Positions 31,214-32,222 of a stretch of 32,222 nucleotides of DNA are shown piece by piece. The stretch's first letter is position 1, and each line of letters begins with the position of its first letter. Under the pieces are notes generated by a model, which saw only the letters and a list, made by a program, of their open reading frames with translations, searched no databases and was not told where the DNA came from. The position numbers and the translations under genes are program-made. The stretch is from an uncultured Alphaproteobacteria bacterium (GTDB lineage: Bacteria; Pseudomonadota; Alphaproteobacteria; Sphingomonadales; Sphingomonadaceae): NCBI GenBank assembly GCA_903934325.1, contig CAIZNH010000025.1:1-32222 (forward strand). Reading direction: 5' to 3'.

Positions 31214-31849
31214 ATGATTCCGACCAGCGAATCCGTCGCCACCCGCCTTGCCCGGCATGAGGGTATGCAGCGCCTGCCCACCCCCAGGGCCGAGCTGTTC
31301 CAGCAGCGCGGCTTCGTGCCGCCAGACCTGTGCTCGGCCCTGATCGCACTGATCGATGCGGGCCGCCGCCCTTCGACCATCGCCGACGACAATGGCGACC
31401 TTTATTTCCGCACCAGCGAAACCTGTGATCTCGCGGCGGATCTGCCTGCGGTGCAGCGCTTTGAGGCATTGCTGACGCAATTGTGCGGGATTGATCCAGC
31501 CCACGGTGAGCCCCTGCAGGGCCAGCGCTATGCCGAGGGTCAGGAATTCAAGCCGCACACCGATTACTTCACCCCCGGAGGCCGCGACTACGACACCTAT
31601 TGCGCACAATCGGGCAACCGCACCTGGACCTTCATGATCTATCTCAATGACGTTGCCGCTGGCGGGGCTACGCGTTTCAAGGTGCTCGACAAGACCTTTC
31701 AGCCCGAGCTGGGAAAGTTGCTGTGTTGGAACAACCGCTTGCCCAGTGGCGGCGTCAATCCGGCAACGCTCCACCACGGGATGAAGGTCAGGAAGGGCGT
31801 CAAATACGTGATCACCAAGTGGTATCGCGAAAACCCATGGAGGGGATGA
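31214..31849 (+). CDS. 2-oxoglutarate/Fe(II)-dependent dioxygenase, prolyl 4-hydroxylase-like
   Basis: This 211-residue protein of the P4H/2OG-Fe(II) oxygenase fold carries the iron ligands H115 and D117 in FKPHTDYFTPGG and H187 in LHHGMKVRKGVKY. K197 is the likely 2-oxoglutarate-binding lysine. QGQRYAEGQEF and RTWTFMIYLNDVAAGGATRF are typical of bacterial prolyl-hydroxylase-like proteins, which may hydroxylate a protein or peptide; the substrate is unknown. ATG at 31214 is preferred; an earlier in-frame start at 31097 lacks family sequence. The stop overlaps the start of the next gene by one base, so the two products may act in one process. Confidence 0.88.
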   Translation: MIPTSESVATRLARHEGMQRLPTPRAELFQQRGFVPPDLCSALIALIDAGRRPSTIADDNGDLYFRTSETCDLAADLPAVQRFEALLTQLCGIDPAHGEPLQGQRYAEGQEFKPHTDYFTPGGRDYDTYCAQSGNRTWTFMIYLNDVAAGGATRFKVLDKTFQPELGKLLCWNNRLPSGGVNPATLHHGMKVRKGVKYVITKWYRENPWRG

Positions 31850-32166
31850 TGACCGATTACACCGCACTCGCCGAAAGACTGCGCGCAAGGCTGGCCGAAC
31901 TGGCCGGGCGTTCGGACCGGATCGAGGATGATCTGCGCGGCGCGCTCGATGCCGATTATGCCGAACAGGCAAGCGAGATCGCCGATGACGAGGCGCTCGA
32001 GGAAGTCGATGCGGTGCTGCAGGCCGAGGCGGGCCAGATTCGCGCAGCGCTCATGCGGATCGAGAACGGCACCTATGGCACCTGCGGCAACTGCGGCGAG
32101 ACCATCGCGCCTGCGCGGCTGGAAGCCGAGCCCGCCGCGACACGCTGCATCAAATGCGCGGCGTGA
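31849..32166 (+). CDS. TraR/DksA-type zinc-finger protein
   Basis: The 105-residue protein has a helical, acidic N-terminal part (about 1-70, rich in Glu/Asp/Ala) and a C4 zinc finger: C79 and C82 in YGTCGNCGE, C100 and C103 in TRCIKC. Members bind the RNA polymerase secondary channel and modulate transcription. The DxxDxA tip of DksA is not clearly present (ADYAEQASEIADDEALEEV is in this position), and the coiled coil is short, so it is a DksA-like paralogue rather than DksA itself. ATG 31849 overlaps the oxygenase stop (TGATG) and has GGAGGGG upstream; an ATG three bases earlier is in frame. Confidence 0.9.
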   Translation: MTDYTALAERLRARLAELAGRSDRIEDDLRGALDADYAEQASEIADDEALEEVDAVLQAEAGQIRAALMRIENGTYGTCGNCGETIAPARLEAEPAATRCIKCAA

Positions 32167-32222
32167 TTGCCTTGTTCACTCGGTGAACTGCAGACCTCCC
32201 GCCCCGCCTCCCCGCCCGGCCA

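Noticed and set aside
1..32222. CRISPR array, phage structural genes, secretion or toxin-antitoxin modules
   Set aside because: No regularly spaced repeats of suitable length and no gene sets of these types were seen; apart from bases 1-913 the content is housekeeping.

Overview
This GC-rich window looks like a chromosomal segment of a sphingomonad-type alphaproteobacterium, probably Erythrobacteraceae or a close relative. That is inferred from gene content and protein similarity recalled from memory; no search was run. Pointers are an OxyR/RNase D pair next to aspS, a ccmC-ccmD-ccmE-ccmF-ccmG-ccmH-ccmI cytochrome c maturation run without ccmAB, a short FtsY without an acidic N-terminal domain, and an aspS with a His-containing anticodon-binding motif typical of non-discriminating enzymes. 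Almost all of the window is core genome, tightly packed, with many 1-4 base start/stop overlaps.

Layout. 1-913 is the only clearly mobile region: the right end of an insertion sequence (IS3-like) sits inside the C-terminal part of a serine recombinase, whose reading frame runs into the 3' end of a tRNA-Met (CAU) gene. This is the edge of an eroded integrated element. 1005-4222 (minus) carries acpP-fabF-mltG-2'-5' RNA ligase-like, linking fatty acid elongation and peptidoglycan processing. 4398-9503 holds a histone-deacetylase-like amidohydrolase meeting aspS tail to tail with overlapping stop codons, then rnd and oxyR in tandem. 9665-14205 has a secreted TonB-C-like protein, a membrane/SRPBCC gene broken by a one-base frameshift, pgsA with a small downstream gene, a LplT-like MFS transporter divergent from pgsA, and a tiny membrane protein.

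14381-18461 holds an orphan thiamine-diphosphate enzyme, an EVE-domain protein and a GGDEF-EAL protein. The 146-base gap between the first two (16067-16212) is unusually structured: three tandem 11-base repeats followed by a long imperfect palindrome containing a parS-like motif. 18516-22088 is a translationally coupled operon dapF-mtaB-ftsY-yciB (lysine/peptidoglycan precursor, tRNA modification, membrane protein targeting, septation). 22096-24509 (minus) is kup with a coupled lipoprotein of the VOC fold.

24637-29657 (minus) is the cytochrome c maturation operon, including ccmD, which is only 46 residues. 29784-30982 (minus) is a leucine-dehydrogenase-like gene directly downstream of tRNA-His. 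31214-32166 (plus) is a 2-oxoglutarate/Fe(II) dioxygenase coupled to a DksA-type zinc-finger protein.

No CRISPR array, rRNA, riboswitch or recognisable new defence system was found. The points most worth a second look are the repeat/palindrome block at 16098-16202, the IS-broken recombinase at tRNA-Met, the frameshift near 11169, the VOC lipoprotein coupled to kup, and the hairpin over the dapF start.
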